The notes under the pieces are model-generated. The model was not told the origin of the DNA and did no database searches. It saw only the letters and a program-made list of their open reading frames with translations. A program made the position numbers and the translations under genes. Shown piece after piece: positions 7,755-17,314 of a stretch of 17,314 nucleotides of DNA. Origin of the DNA: Temnopleurus reevesii (taxonomy: Eukaryota > Echinodermata > Echinoidea > Temnopleuroida > Temnopleuridae); assembly GCA_036244855.1 (NCBI GenBank), contig BQKZ01001014.1, positions 69,543 through 86,856 of the forward strand, written 5' to 3'. Numbering within the stretch: the first letter of the stretch is position 1; the number at the start of each line of letters is the position of its first letter.

Positions 7755-9586
7755 ACAGGTCAGAAGAAGTGGAGAAGTTTGTTCGTGATTAGAAGCACAT
7801 TAGTGTTGGATCCATTCCAATATTCGAGTCACCTAATAATGCAGAGAAAGAAAACTTCATTGTTTGTTGGACTTCAAATTTAAAACATTACTGATAAATT
7901 GTAGTGTTCCCTTTGGTAGGTGTCAGTTGGGCTGACCCAAAATGATTAAATTTACTTGTTCTCTTTTACATGTATGGTGAGCAACAGAAATTAATAAACA
8001 CTGGTATCACCATGATATATTGGGCATGGAACAAGTTGAAAAGTGTGGGGAGGAGGGCTGTGAATATAAATTTTTTTATATACTCCCATATCCCATAGGC
8101 CTGCATGTATCAACTGAACAAGTGGGGTTGGTTCTGCGGCCCTGTGTTAGATTTTGCAGGAAGACAATTCTATTATCCTGATGATCACTTCTCTCTAATG
8201 TTTGTTGTAAAAACAACAACAATAAAATCAAGACAATAAAATATTATATAAAGAGAGACAATGAATAAAAAGAAAAACCAGAAACTACGCAAAAAATTAT
8301 TTTCTTCCAACTGGAAAATGAATCAACAAATACGACTGTATGCATTACAAGTTCATCACACGAAGAGAGTTACATCTGCTGACGTCAACAACCTAAGCAA
8401 AATATCAAAATGGACGTTTTTTGTTGGTTGTCATTACAGAGAATTAAAAATTCGAACTGGGAGAAATTGAGTATGTTGCGGAAAACTTTCAGTCAAGAAC
8501 CTGAGTTACGACACTTTCAGTCAAAGGACCATCAAAGACTGGACCTCCCTCCTGGAAGAAATGGTTGTGGCTCAGAAGACTCTTTTAAAATGTAGACAAG
8601 TTTATATGGATGAGTTAAAGATTCAGCTCCCCATATGAATAGATCATAACTGTGTACACTAACTACTAATAGAAAATCAGCTATGAAATGGGAAAGAAAA
8701 TAAACATATACATAAGTGCAATAGCTGGAAGCGTGACTGCTGATAAGAGATATAACAATTACTGTCAGATCGCCTTTTTTCATTATCACAAGCTCAGAAC
8801 CTGCTATTGCAGTGCATGCACGTGGCATTGTTATAAATTTTAAGCAAAGAATAATGGTTTTTGTTTCCCCAGCTAGCAGACTTGGAGACATTCATTGAAA
8901 TATTAAATGATTTTGACCTGAAAAAGAGTAAACTTGCCCCTACTTCGCAATTGTTTCTTGGCCATATGTGGTGCAGAATTCATCACCGACGCGCTGCCGC
9001 AAGGTTCCATTAGTTTGTACAAAAATGGATACAGCGCGTGCGGAATTGCCCTGAGTCTCTGGGGCAGTATTCTTCTTATTGTTTCTTATCTACGTCACTT
9101 TCCTACATCAGTATTCTGAAAACTTTCTCATCTTTTTTTCCTATTTTATGCCTGGTTTACCTAGCCCACAAGATTTAGCAAGTAATACTAATCTGCATAC
9201 CAGCCCTATGATTTAGGATTTATTCTGAAAATCTTCTTATCCTAAATTTGTTCTTATATTTCCCTGTATTTGAGAAAATATTTAAAATAGGGTAGGAGCT
9301 CTTATATCTCAAAATAGTTCTGAATTTACTCACTAACCACTCTATAAATACGCGACAAGCAAGGAGACTGGTACCTGAATAAAAATGTCACAGAGGAGAC
9401 AATTTCTCCTTATATTAGTAATTTTGAATAATCAAAGAATAGTCCATGTGTTTCATCTGAGCTACAAGGACAACTAATCACTTTGTTGATTTTGCTTTGT
9501 TGATGTAGCGCAATTGCAGCGCGTAATATATCAATCACACACAAGTGCAAACCTTGACCCTTGGCCATGATCTAAGACACATTGCT

Positions 9587-9639
9587 ATTGGTTGATTTCA
9601 TTGTATGAACGTTCAAATGATTGGTCAAGGGATATAAAA
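9587..9639 (+). promoter_or_regulatory. CCAAT/TATA-like cluster
   Basis: Two inverted CCAAT motifs (ATTGG at 9587-9591 and 9620-9624) are followed by TATAAAA at 9633-9639. The arrangement is promoter-like on the plus strand, but the second CCAAT is unusually close to the TATA box. The downstream open frame (a lysine-rich 63 residues from the ATG at 9639) matches nothing I recognise. In AT-rich sequence this can arise by chance. Confidence 0.2.
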
Positions 9640-10014
9640 TGGGCGTGATTGAAGATAGGAAGAAGGCGGTCCTACAAGAGAAAGTTCAAATTAAGGCTTT
9701 CAAAATACGTCTTAGGAAGGATTTTTGCGCATTCCTGACTCACACAGTTAAGAAGGTAGTTAGAAAGGACAATAAGAATGTTATCAGTACACCATCCCTG
9801 GTTTTCAAAATATTGTCGAACTGTTGATTTCATCTAGATATCTCATTGATTCATAGGCAAGACAAATTTTGGGGGGATTCTGCCTTCTGCTATGACCAAG
9901 TTTAAAATGTTACAATAGAAGCCTACACCATTGCATCATCCCAAAGGAAACTGATGGAACGCACAAATCTCCACGGATCGATGAACAGGCGTTAGTCCTA
10001 CAAGCATTGTTGGA

Positions 10015-10032
10015 GTAAAGTAAAGTAAAGTA
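10015..10032 (+). repeat. TAAAG microsatellite
   Basis: Three full TAAAG units with partial flanking units. Confidence 0.85.
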
Positions 10033-10140
10033 TTGGAATTGGAATGAAGTTTGTTTGATTGATTGCTTGATTAAATGCATTTCATTGAGAAGTGATATTA
10101 ACCAAATCGTGAAATAAGCCACATCACTCGTCCCTTACAC

Positions 10141-10160
10141 ACTTCTACTTCTACTTCTAC
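10141..10160 (+). repeat. ACTTCT microsatellite
   Basis: Three ACTTCT units plus a partial one. Confidence 0.85.
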
Positions 10161-10653
10161 AAAGATACTTAGCAGGATCCATAAGTCAGGATATAGTGAC
10201 ATCCTTCTTGTGTAGTCTCCAATCGTATAAACTACATGCTCCTGAAGGAATCCTGTCCCGATGACAGTTCTCCACACTGGTGGAAGCACGAAGAAGAACT
10301 GGCTATCTTGTACACGAAAAGAAATGCGCTAACCCGACTGGCAAATTCCACTTGGTTGCACAGCAAACAATCGCCGGCACGCGACTGTGCATGCCTTTGA
10401 TTTCAATGCAATTCTTTTTCGTGAGAAGCCAACCAAAGAAGAAGTTACAATGAGTACACACTACAAATTCTTTGGAAATCAATGAGGTCCCTGGCTGGGC
10501 CGCTGACTAAATGAATGCAAGTCTATGGAAGGGTGGACATTTCATGAGAATGCATCCATTTATATATTATTTAGGCGCTAATGCACTTTCATATTCAGTC
10601 TGCACAGTGCAGTATCGCTGTGCTGGTGTAAATTGTAATGTAACTTAGTCTTA

Positions 10654-10823
10654 GGGGGTGTTGTTCAAAAGTTGCAATTGATCGCAAGTTGAAGCTGATC
10701 GGAACATGCCAATCAAAATCATTGTTTCATGCGCGTCTTGTTAAATACGCATACCATGCGCTAATGAAAATGTGCGTTACAATTTGCAAGTTGCAGTTGA
10801 TTTGCAGTTGATTTTGAACAAAC
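10654..10823 (+). mobile_element. MITE copy A (about 170 bp), TIR GGGGGTGTTGTTCAAAAGTT
   Basis: This palindromic, non-coding element is preceded by TTA. Its left end is intact, while the right end (TTTTGAACAAACC) is degraded. Along its length it matches the reverse complement of 14409-14594, including TTGCAATTGATC-like blocks, the stretch around TCATGCGCGTCTTGT, and AATGAAAATG-GC-TTACAATTTGCAA. A G-rich tip with a TTA/TAA 3-bp target would fit the PIF/Harbinger superfamily, but with no transposase seen this is inference. Confidence 0.8.
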
Positions 10824-12153
10824 CTAGTTACAGTACACAAGATGAACCGAAGTGACAGGTTTTTTTTAAGAACGAGGCATCGCCATACTCTAGCCAGCTC
10901 ACCTCACACGTTGCAGGTGCACAGCTGGATACAAAAATAAATTATTTAATGGCATTATCTTCTTATCTGTCACCTCTCCATTCACTGTCGCCTGATTCGT
11001 CATTGGCATTGCTTTGGCATTTCTGGCAAAAGCCTCTCGCATTGAGTCTTGGACACGAAATCTACACACACACAACGATATGAAAGAACGGTGGTGACAG
11101 ATAGCATGATATGGCCTATTTAATCAATCCAAAAGGTTTAATGTCACATTTGGTATCAATGAGCTTGGTTTAATTCTGAACGCATCACCCATCCGCCTGT
11201 GTGCTGTGCAGCTGCAGCAGTGGTTGTCTGCTCACCAGTCCCACACGGCAAGAACAGTGTAATCTTTGAATGGAAAATAAGACGGTCATCATGAACAACA
11301 AAAACTTTAACAAACAAGCTCCGAAATAATGTAGAATCGGGATAACTTACCTAAATTTATGATGCAATTTAATTACTTCATACAACTAAGTGATTATTTC
11401 TAGTTCAAAGTCATTCCTGACAATTGACATCTGCACTAAATTAGTTTTGATTTGGAAAACGTAAACAGTCATCCGGCGATTGTCATGTGAAAAACTGCGC
11501 CATTGCCGATCGTAGGAGGAGCTGCTCAAATTACAAAGATCAAAACAGAATGTAGTCTGCTACAACCAATGTGCATTTTTAGATTCCATTTTAAAATATT
11601 AACCGAAAAGAAACCACTTTGAATTTTGCATATTTCAATCCAACACAGCTTTTATGATCCAAGGACTGTACGTTATTTGCATCTTTTAGTCAAAGAAAGA
11701 AAGAATATATGAATATATCAGCTTTTCTTTTTGCGTGTTGAGAAAGAACTGAGAGCGAGGAGCGACCACGCCCCTTTTGGACGCCAAGCCTGGTGCAGAG
11801 GAGGACAGCGTGAAATCTTTACCAGCGTTTTTGACATATAATGTATGGTCAAATGAAATGAGACTATCTTGAAAATTGAATTGACTATTTTTTATCTTTT
11901 AATGGTACAAATGAAATTCACCCAAGTTTTTTTTTTTTCGTTTTGCGCACAGAGGTTTATCCTCTGTCGGAAGAAAGGACTTTTAATCAGAGAGTGCACG
12001 GCGTCATAAATACAAAGATCCCCTTTGACCATAACCATTGAAGGAAATTGAATGAGAAATTCTGCAAAATGAAAATTATTTCTTTTTTCATTACAGTTTC
12101 AGATCCAAACATTATGATTATTATTACAATGTATCCAATCGCGGCGGAACGTA

Positions 12154-12171
12154 TTTTTATTATTATTATTN
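12154..12171. other. ATT microsatellite ending in a single undetermined base (N at 12171), likely a contig join
   Basis: A run of TAT/ATT units ends abruptly in the only N of the window. It lies between exon 6 (right) and the region upstream of exon 1 (left), the one place where the exon order breaks. I infer that this is where two contigs were joined without sequence support. A plain ambiguous base within a simple repeat is the alternative. Confidence 0.6.
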
Positions 12172-12547
12172 ACAATTCAATTCAGCAGAATGATTTATCA
12201 AAATACAACCCCCTTTTCAACATATAATGGCAAAACTAGTAATACGGGACAATGACTGAGTTCAAACAATTTCTTTTTCGCTCTACAGCCAAATTTTTTA
12301 GAGTAGAGATATGTTCCGATTTGTTTATATCAATTTGATTATTACTTCACTTTGGAGGAGCTGGATATGCACAATGTTACTTATGTGAAATATACACTGC
12401 TGTGAAGGAAAACTAAATTAATCTTTAATTGAATAGTAGTTTTTACTGTCTATATCCTCAAAACATTGACAATTCAATGTGCTCTGCAAGACATGCCTCA
12501 TATTAAGTCATCTACATTCATAAATTGAAATGAGCTGAAATGCTTAC
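12172..12547 (-). other. VPS39: Start of VPS39 intron 6, incomplete
   Basis: This follows the exon 6 donor GTAAGC (12542-12547). The next VPS39 exon is not present before the N, nor beyond it. No other feature was seen. Confidence 0.7.
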
Positions 12548-12640
12548 ATTAATGAGGAAGTAATCTCTCTTGAATCCAACACAAAGAGAATTCTTACACC
12601 ATGACATGGCTTTGGGAACATCTGGTACTCCGAGATCAGA
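12548..12640 (-). CDS. VPS39: VPS39 exon 6 (residues 151-181, CNH domain)
   Basis: This 93-bp exon is exactly 31 codons in phase 0. Its acceptor is TTTGTAG at the 12641 side and its donor is GTAAGC on the minus strand. The peptide contains VPDVPKAMSWC and LCVGFKRDYFLI, nearly the same as the VPS39 block VPDVPKSMAWC...ICVGFKRDYYLI, one of the most conserved parts of the CNH domain. It is the last VPS39 exon visible. About 700 further residues are expected in exons that should lie at lower true coordinates, but in this window the sequence below 12171 instead leads to the region upstream of exon 1. Confidence 0.94.
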
Positions 12641-13408
12641 CTACAAATGAAACATAAAAAAGCAAAACAATCATCAAAACAGAATCATTTAGAAAATCAG
12701 AGAAATATTTATGTGCTAACTCCTCGCGTTCATACTTTATTATTTCTCAAAAGCTCAATAAAGTAAACTCAAAATTGTAAATCAACAAATCTTAATACTT
12801 AAAAATGGGCACTATCATTTCAAAATTACAACCACAAGAAGAAAAAAAAACCTTCACCACATGGTGCAACCACAAATCTATTTGAATGTTTAATACACCA
12901 TGCAAGTTCTAGTTTTCTTTGTAGAATAAATGTGTCTATATATGGTGGAAATATACAGAAGCCAGAAGGAATCTCTGCAAGAATATCAATGAAACCCAAT
13001 AGCACTGTGAACATGAAAAAACCCTAATAATTGTATACACTAAGTTAATCTTATATGATCAAAATTCAGAAAAAGCAGGTCTCAAGGAAACAATTAGAAA
13101 GAATAAGATACGGGTACCACATCATCACAGTAACTGGTCTGCAGCTGTAAGAGGTACCGTAAATCCCTGTTCTCAGTATTTTTTATTATTCTTTCTCTGT
13201 TTTCCATTATTTTCCTCTGGCATGTATTCAAATGTCTCTCCTTGAACAGCGTCCATAGAGTCCATAAACAAAAAATGTTTGATGATCTAAATAATGTATG
13301 TTTGCCCTCTTTTAGAGTATAGCTTTGTTCCCTACGTTTCCAGGAGGTGATATGAGATTTCAACTGAGTAATATATTCAGAATTCAAGACTCTCATGATT
13401 TCACTTAC
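12641..13408 (-). other. VPS39: VPS39 intron 5 (768 bp)
   Basis: It runs from donor GTAAGT (13403-13408) to acceptor TAG (12641 side). The 127-codon open frame that begins in exon 5 runs into this intron by chance, and its tail is not coding. No repeats worth naming. Confidence 0.85.
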
Positions 13409-13516
13409 TTTGAGCTCTTCAAATGTTCTGTTTTTCCAGATGAACAGCTGGAGTTTTCTTTTGACAGCTACGCACAATTTGAGAGTAAAATGGACGCCTC
13501 CTCCAACGTTCCCCTT
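13409..13516 (-). CDS. VPS39: VPS39 exon 5 (residues 115-150, CNH domain)
   Basis: This 108-bp exon is 36 codons in phase 0. Its acceptor is AAAACAG at the 13517 side and its donor is GTAAGT at 13403-13408. The peptide begins with a glycine-containing stretch (KGNVGGGVHF) where vertebrate VPS39 has a short variable loop. It continues with CVAVKRKLQLFIWK and FEELK, matching the vertebrate CVAVKKKLQLYFWK...FHEL. A lysine/arginine-rich strand of this kind is typical of this propeller blade. The exon is intact, and it lies in the expected order and spacing with exons 4 and 6. Confidence 0.94.
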
Positions 13517-14185
13517 CTGTTTTAGACATAACAGGAATGAACAAAATCAATTATTGTGTAAAAAATATCAGAAGTTAGTCATATAAATGTACAACCGTAA
13601 GTTACAAATGTTGTAATTGTTTAATAGGTCATTATGTTTTTTTCCGCATTCACTCCATGTGTGCCATATTAATGATGTTATGTAATCATTTATCAGATCT
13701 TGCTGCCACAAATCAAGTGGCATAATAGCCAAATGAATGTTAATGTAAAATTATATATTTCGCTAGCTTTTCAAAATTTATAATAATTCTAGTCATAGTA
13801 CCAAGGTTCAAGTTCTTAATTGTAAATAATAAGATTTACCAACCAAGATCTGTCTTCATTACAGTATACAGTCCCCTTAATGACTGGGGGTCGTGGCGTG
13901 CCCTATAATAAAGCTGTTTTGGACAATCAAAAACTGACTTAGTTTGGTTCCTGTGCTGCAGGTATGATCCCCGGTCGCGTCTTTCGAATGGTGACGTTAA
14001 AGATCGGTCCTGCTTTCTCTCTTCTTCTACTAGCGCAAATATTCATATTTAAATGATACCCGCCATAAAACCAAATTTCTCTCTCTAAACATATCAAAAC
14101 CTATGTAGGTGGAATGCATCCCATCCACCTGTCCACTGAGATGCCCTTTTAAACACTTGACCAGTATGCTGTTAGGGCATCTTAC
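13517..14185 (-). other. VPS39: VPS39 intron 4 (669 bp)
   Basis: It runs from donor GTAAG (14181-14185) to acceptor CAG (13517 side). A somewhat GC-richer patch is at 13940-14010. No repeat or RNA gene is supported. Confidence 0.85.
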
Positions 14186-14280
14186 CTGCATATCAGTAGA
14201 GAAGAGTGTAGCTCCCTTGGTTTTGGCAATGCTTGTGATTGGCGTGAAATGATTCAATTCATGTACATTGATGACAGCAT
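14186..14280 (-). CDS. VPS39: VPS39 exon 4 (residues 83-114, CNH domain)
   Basis: This 95-bp exon has acceptor TTCTAG at the 14281 side and donor GTAAG at 14181-14185 on the minus strand. Its first two bases (AT) complete the codon started by the last G of exon 3 to give Asp, so the phases agree even though exon 3 lies 11.4 kb away on the wrong side. The peptide includes INVHELNHF and AKTKGATLFSTDMQ, matching vertebrate VPS39 IYVHDLLTF and AKGASLFTCDLQ. The agreement of phase and protein order shows that exon 3 to exon 4 is the true junction. Confidence 0.94.
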
Positions 14281-14408
14281 CTAGAACCAAACACAAATTT
14301 GATTTATTATCATTATTTGATTTATTTATCAAGGTCTTGACACTGACTAATGAATGGTGTAAGTCAAAGCCAAAAAAAAATCCTTTATTTGGCTCAGTCA
14401 CACATTTA

Positions 14409-14594
14409 AGGAGTGTTGTTCAAAAGCTGCAATTTATCGCAAATCAACTGCAAATCAATTGCAAATTGTAATGCGCATTTTCATTCGTGCTCGATATGCA
14501 ATTCTTACAAGACACGCATAAAACAAGGATTTTGGTTGGCACATTTCGATCAACTGCAACTTGAGATCCATTGCAACTTTTGAACAACACCCCC
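14409..14594 (-). mobile_element. MITE copy B (about 186 bp), inverted relative to copy A
   Basis: The terminal inverted repeats are GGAGTGTTGTTCAAAAG on the left and CTTTTGAACAACACCCCC on the right, flanked by TTA/TAA-type sequence. It contains repeated GCAAATCAACTGCAAATCAA-like blocks near the left end. The reverse complement aligns along its length with 10654-10823. It has no coding capacity. Both ends survive here, so this copy defines the element better than copy A. Confidence 0.85.
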
Positions 14595-14753
14595 TAACAC
14601 TCTCTAATTATTATCAGCAACTACATGTATGGATGTTGCTCTTAGGTGTGAATGCACTTGTAAAAAATAGCTTCAGATCCTGTTGAGATCGCCTGGGCAA
14701 AGTTAGGCTGGGCCAGGGACAGCCTAAATTACTCTGTCGCTCAATGTTTTGCA

Positions 14754-14951
14754 TTAACACAAACAAATATCGGCCTGCTCATCGATACTAAAATTCTGCA
14801 CACTGGATGGCTCTGCAGAGAAACAGTCAGAGATACGATCCTCATTGACATAATGTTCAAAAGGGTAAATAATGAGTCTGACTGTGTCATCAATAGTGCA
14901 GGCCCGCATTCGGTTAGTGCATTTGGGTCTACTGTATCTAATCACCTCCAT
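14754..14951 (-). other. Unrecognised open frame within intron 3 (65 codons)
   Basis: On the minus strand this frame ends in FSIDEQADICLC and a TAA. Its composition is less biased than other chance frames here, with mixed acidic, basic and cysteine residues such as RMRACTIDDTVRL. I recognise no family. It may be a fragment of a decayed element or a chance frame. It is not part of VPS39, because exons 3 and 4 join in phase without it. Confidence 0.2.
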
Positions 14952-15734
14952 TCATAAATTATGCAACAGATAAAGGGTTAAAGATTTAGATTTCAAAAAT
15001 GTCCGGTAGAAACTTGCTAAAACACAAATAGTGTGACTGAGCTAACACTAGGAAATTCTTTGACTGCACTCTTCAATTGGTACCCACAATAATATTACAT
15101 GTAAATACCTGTAGATACTTCTCTTAAATACCTATCTCAATGAAGTCTGTTTAGTCTTGAAATAAAATACAGGTATAGAAAGAATGTGAGAGATAGATAG
15201 AGAGTGATGGAAGGAAATGGGGGTAGGGGGCTGTCAGACTTTACATTTGATTGCATACATATGTAAGGTGTAACATGGACAAATCAAACAACTTTTTGAA
15301 CCCTAGGTCTGATGAATTCAAAGCAGCGGCAAATGCATCTATAGAAGAAAAAATCAATCCAATTGCTTTGAACAATTTAATTCCAATTGGGAACTGAATG
15401 ACTCATTCCTGTAAGTGAGCAAGTTCACTGCCAATATCATGTTCCCTGCATGACAGTCCCTCATTACCAGAGTAAAGATCACAGATTTGACACATGTGGC
15501 ATGCGAATCCCTCACAACCATATAGCTTACTGCCTCAGAAACAAGACAGAATGTCCTATTTTATTTTAAAGGGTCATAACTTTAAATTGGTTGGAACGCA
15601 TTGATTCAATTTTTAAGCAGAGACAACTGACCATTACTGGATGCATCCCACTGCAAATCAGTCACATATCAGAACCCACATTTTCTATCATGCACTGTCT
15701 GCACTTACAACACAATGGTTTTGATTGCTGATCA

Positions 15735-16178
15735 ACTACAACTTGTAATTCTCGCAACCGACCATACACTCAACTTAAGAATCGCATATGGCGCTATGCA
15801 GTTTTAACGAGAATGACGACGTCATATAAGTTGACTTACCATTTTCCGGTTACGTATATTTGCATGTGTTTTCATTTTCGCGAAGGTTCTCGATCAAAAA
15901 TTCATGCTTTTTTTGCAATTCATGTTAAATATTTCCTGGTATAAACTTTCATTACACCAAGGTTTGTTTCTTCTATACAGTACCAATTCCCTTTCATAGT
16001 GCTCAAAGAAGAAAAATGGGCAATTATCCAAAAGGATAACCATGGCACATGTATTAACTTCCCAAACCGGAAGTCTCCTAGTCACCTGTAACGGATCAAT
16101 ACCAACGATATTTATCATGAGATATCGTTTAATATCGGGTATTGTCGGTTGCGAGAATTGATCGTAACTTTGTAGCAA
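15735..16178. mobile_element. Candidate TIR element (about 440 bp) spanning the left edge of repeat copy 2
   Basis: AATTCTCGCAACCGAC at 15747-15762 is an exact inverted match of 16 bases to 16144-16159, and weaker similarity (ACTACAACTT versus GCTACAAAGTT) continues outward. The pair would bound an element of about 440 bp. In repeat copy 1 the right arm survives at 531-546, but the left arm is missing because copy 1 starts at 151, just inside it. No target duplication is evident, so the element call is tentative. The inverted match itself is plain. Confidence 0.45.
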
Positions 16179-17314
16179 CAGGTCCTCAGTCTACAAGTAC
16201 CTACATTTTGCTTTGCCTCATGGCATAGAAAAAAAAGAAAAGCAATTTTAAAGATTACATAGGCCCCTGGAGAAAATAACAATGATACACCATGAAAAAA
16301 ATAAGTACCATCCAAAAAATGTTAAGGTGAAAAGGGTGAACAAAGCAAAAAAAGAGACCTTGCACCACTAAAAATTTAGTTTGAAGATTATGGAATTAAA
16401 CTGTGAACATTTTCTGTGCAATAACGTATTGTCTTTTATGAGTCATTACAGAATTTTAATGTGGAAATCATGTGAATAGATGAACAAGTCTGCAAAAATC
16501 CCTACAGCCTGGGTTTTCTGGCTCCCGTGCCAACAACCAGGTATTACATCCAGGTATATCATGATTCATAGTATACAGCTATTCCCCCATCACTTCCCAT
16601 TAACACAGGACTTGAAAGTGTGGCTAGTATACCACTTTATTACGTTCAATGAATCTTGATTTATTTGGAACTTTGTAATTTATTTTTCATTATATTTTGA
16701 TTTGATTGGAAATGAAAATAAAACTAGATGAATCCTCGACCGCGCGCAGTCGAAAAATATGCCTCCGCCATTGCGCGATCAGAAATATTTGCCTGCTCAA
16801 AGAAACAAAAACTGTTGACTGCATATTAATATTGTACACATTAAGTGCAAAACTTGTAGTAAAAATAGATTGCTTTTGCATTTGTATTTTGTGATAGGGA
16901 GAGGGGAAGGAATGGGTAGAGCATTGGAATCACAAAGAAAAAATTCAATCTTGTGACAATTCATGAACAGAGAGTACACAAAAAGTGGCAAGACATTATG
17001 AAAATTTAATATTTATACTCTCTATGCAGACATAGAAGGAATCCTGTAAAAGTGACCTTTGATGGACAACCTGAAAACATAATTGATTTCCACCCAAAAC
17101 AATGGTATATTTTTAAATGAAAATGTTATGAGTTTTTGCAAGAAATGGCTTTTTTCATGTATAAAATGGCACCGGTGACCATTATCTTATTTGGCATATG
17201 TTGCTTCCAGTTGAACATCAACTTGAAGCAACATATGCCAAATAAGACACTATAATGGTAATCTACCCAAAGTTGGAGACAAAGTTGCAAGAAGAAGGAT
17301 GCAACATGCTGGAC
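15764..17314 (+). repeat. Direct repeat copy 2 (1551 bp), running to the window end
   Basis: This is the partner of 151-1701. It includes the same hairpin (17186-17246, one arm mismatch) and the first codons of the same reverse-transcriptase remnant (from 17257), cut by the window edge. It lies on the upstream side of VPS39 exon 4. The copy begins right after the left arm of an inverted repeat, whose right arm is inside it, so this copy looks like the natural context and copy 1 the broken one. Confidence 0.95.

Larger units (their letters stand above)
7755..12170. other. Region upstream of VPS39 exon 1: no second gene recognised
   Basis: About 4.4 kb lies between the start codon and the N. 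It should contain the rest of the 5' leader and the promoter. It carries one MITE copy (10654-10823) and two short microsatellites. I found no exon encoding the VPS39 residues that should follow exon 6, which argues against the order shown in the window being a transcribed gene order. GC-richer patches occur at about 8985-9050, 10315-10400, 11465-11530 and 11750-11800. The last includes a GC-box-like CCACGCCCC and would be a reasonable place to look for the promoter. Confidence 0.6.
14281..15763 (-). other. VPS39: VPS39 intron 3, exon-4 side
   Basis: This holds MITE copy B (14409-14594) and an unrecognised open frame (14754-14951). Stretch 14952-15735 is AT-rich with no feature that I can support beyond a short GATA-type run near 15191. 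Joined through the repeat to the exon-3 side, intron 3 would be about 4046 bp, close to intron 2 in size. Confidence 0.75.

Noticed and set aside
7599..7883. A 94-residue plus-strand frame
   Set aside because: It is the antisense shadow of VPS39 exon 1 and its leader.
8532..8891. A 119-residue minus-strand frame upstream of exon 1
   Set aside because: No recognisable domain or splice structure. The length is compatible with chance. Low-confidence possibility only.
9621..9827. A lysine-rich plus-strand frame after the TATA-like motif
   Set aside because: Its ATG overlaps the TATA-like motif itself and the peptide matches no family I know.
11345..11351. TTTAG/GTAAGT donor-like site on the minus strand as the end of a non-coding first exon of VPS39
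   Set aside because: A good donor motif alone is common by chance. No matching acceptor before exon 1 could be fixed, and a similar GAG/GTGAGC site occurs near 10900.
11949..11967. 7-bp stem hairpin ACAGAGG/CCTCTGT as a histone-type 3' end or terminator
   Set aside because: Stem and loop do not fit the histone consensus and no gene ends there.
13094..13477. A 127-residue minus-strand frame as its own gene
   Set aside because: Only its first part is exon 5 of VPS39. The rest reads through the donor into intron 5.
14030..14401. A 123-residue minus-strand frame as its own gene
   Set aside because: The middle is exon 4 of VPS39. Both ends are intron sequence beyond clear splice sites.
1..17314. 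A mitochondrial or plasmid-like circle, given the 17.3-kb size and overlapping ends
   Set aside because: There are no mitochondrial protein, tRNA or rRNA genes, and no replication genes. The coding content is spliced nuclear VPS39.
151..17314. LTR retrotransposon with 1.55-kb LTRs
   Set aside because: The repeat lacks TG...CA ends, a primer-binding site or polypurine tract, and there is no gag-pol between the copies. Host gene exons lie there instead.

Overview
This is a eukaryotic nuclear window, most likely from a marine deuterostome invertebrate. An echinoderm (sea urchin or sea star) is my best guess, but only an inference. It is AT-rich and almost entirely non-coding, with GT-AG introns of about 0.7 to 4 kb and several short terminal-inverted-repeat elements. 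No prokaryotic features, tRNA, rRNA or CRISPR array were found.

The only recognisable gene is the 5' part of VPS39 (Vam6), a subunit of the HOPS tethering complex of late endosomes and lysosomes. It lies on the minus strand. I find six coding exons with consensus splice sites and matching phases, which together encode residues 1 to 181 of a protein usually near 880 residues. This is the N-terminal portion of the CNH (citron homology) beta-propeller. The exons are exon 1 at 7657-7729 (start codon), exon 2 at 6904-6969, exon 3 at 2714-2821, exon 4 at 14186-14280, exon 5 at 13409-13516 and exon 6 at 12548-12640.

The exons are circularly permuted. Read along the minus strand, their order is 4-5-6-1-2-3. 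The window ends also carry a 1551-bp direct repeat (151-1701 and 15764-17314) with only three substitutions and no indels. One copy lies downstream of exon 3 and the other upstream of exon 4, which is exactly where intron 3 should be. A single N sits at 12171, between exon 6 and the region upstream of exon 1. The simplest reading is that two contigs (1-12170 and 12172-17314) overlap by 1551 bp in intron 3 but were placed in the wrong order around the N, and that bases 1-150 are a foreign or chimeric end. Joined through the overlap, the locus becomes a normal collinear gene with intron 3 of about 4.05 kb. A real 15.6-kb tandem duplication or an extrachromosomal circle would give the same pattern and must be tested.

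Layout: 1-150 unshared end; 151-1701 repeat copy 1, ending in a hairpin and the start of a non-LTR reverse-transcriptase remnant (1644-1853); 1858-2345 three degenerate repeats, each carrying a DR1-type nuclear-receptor motif; 2714-2821 exon 3; 2822-6903 intron 2, with a 159-bp foldback element, a diverged tandem duplication, a 16-base G run and a 237-bp TIR element; 6904-7729 exons 2 and 1; 7730-12170 upstream sequence with a MITE copy and weak promoter candidates; 12171 N; 12548-14280 exons 6, 5 and 4; 14281-15763 the exon-4 side of intron 3, with a second, inverted MITE copy; 15764-17314 repeat copy 2.
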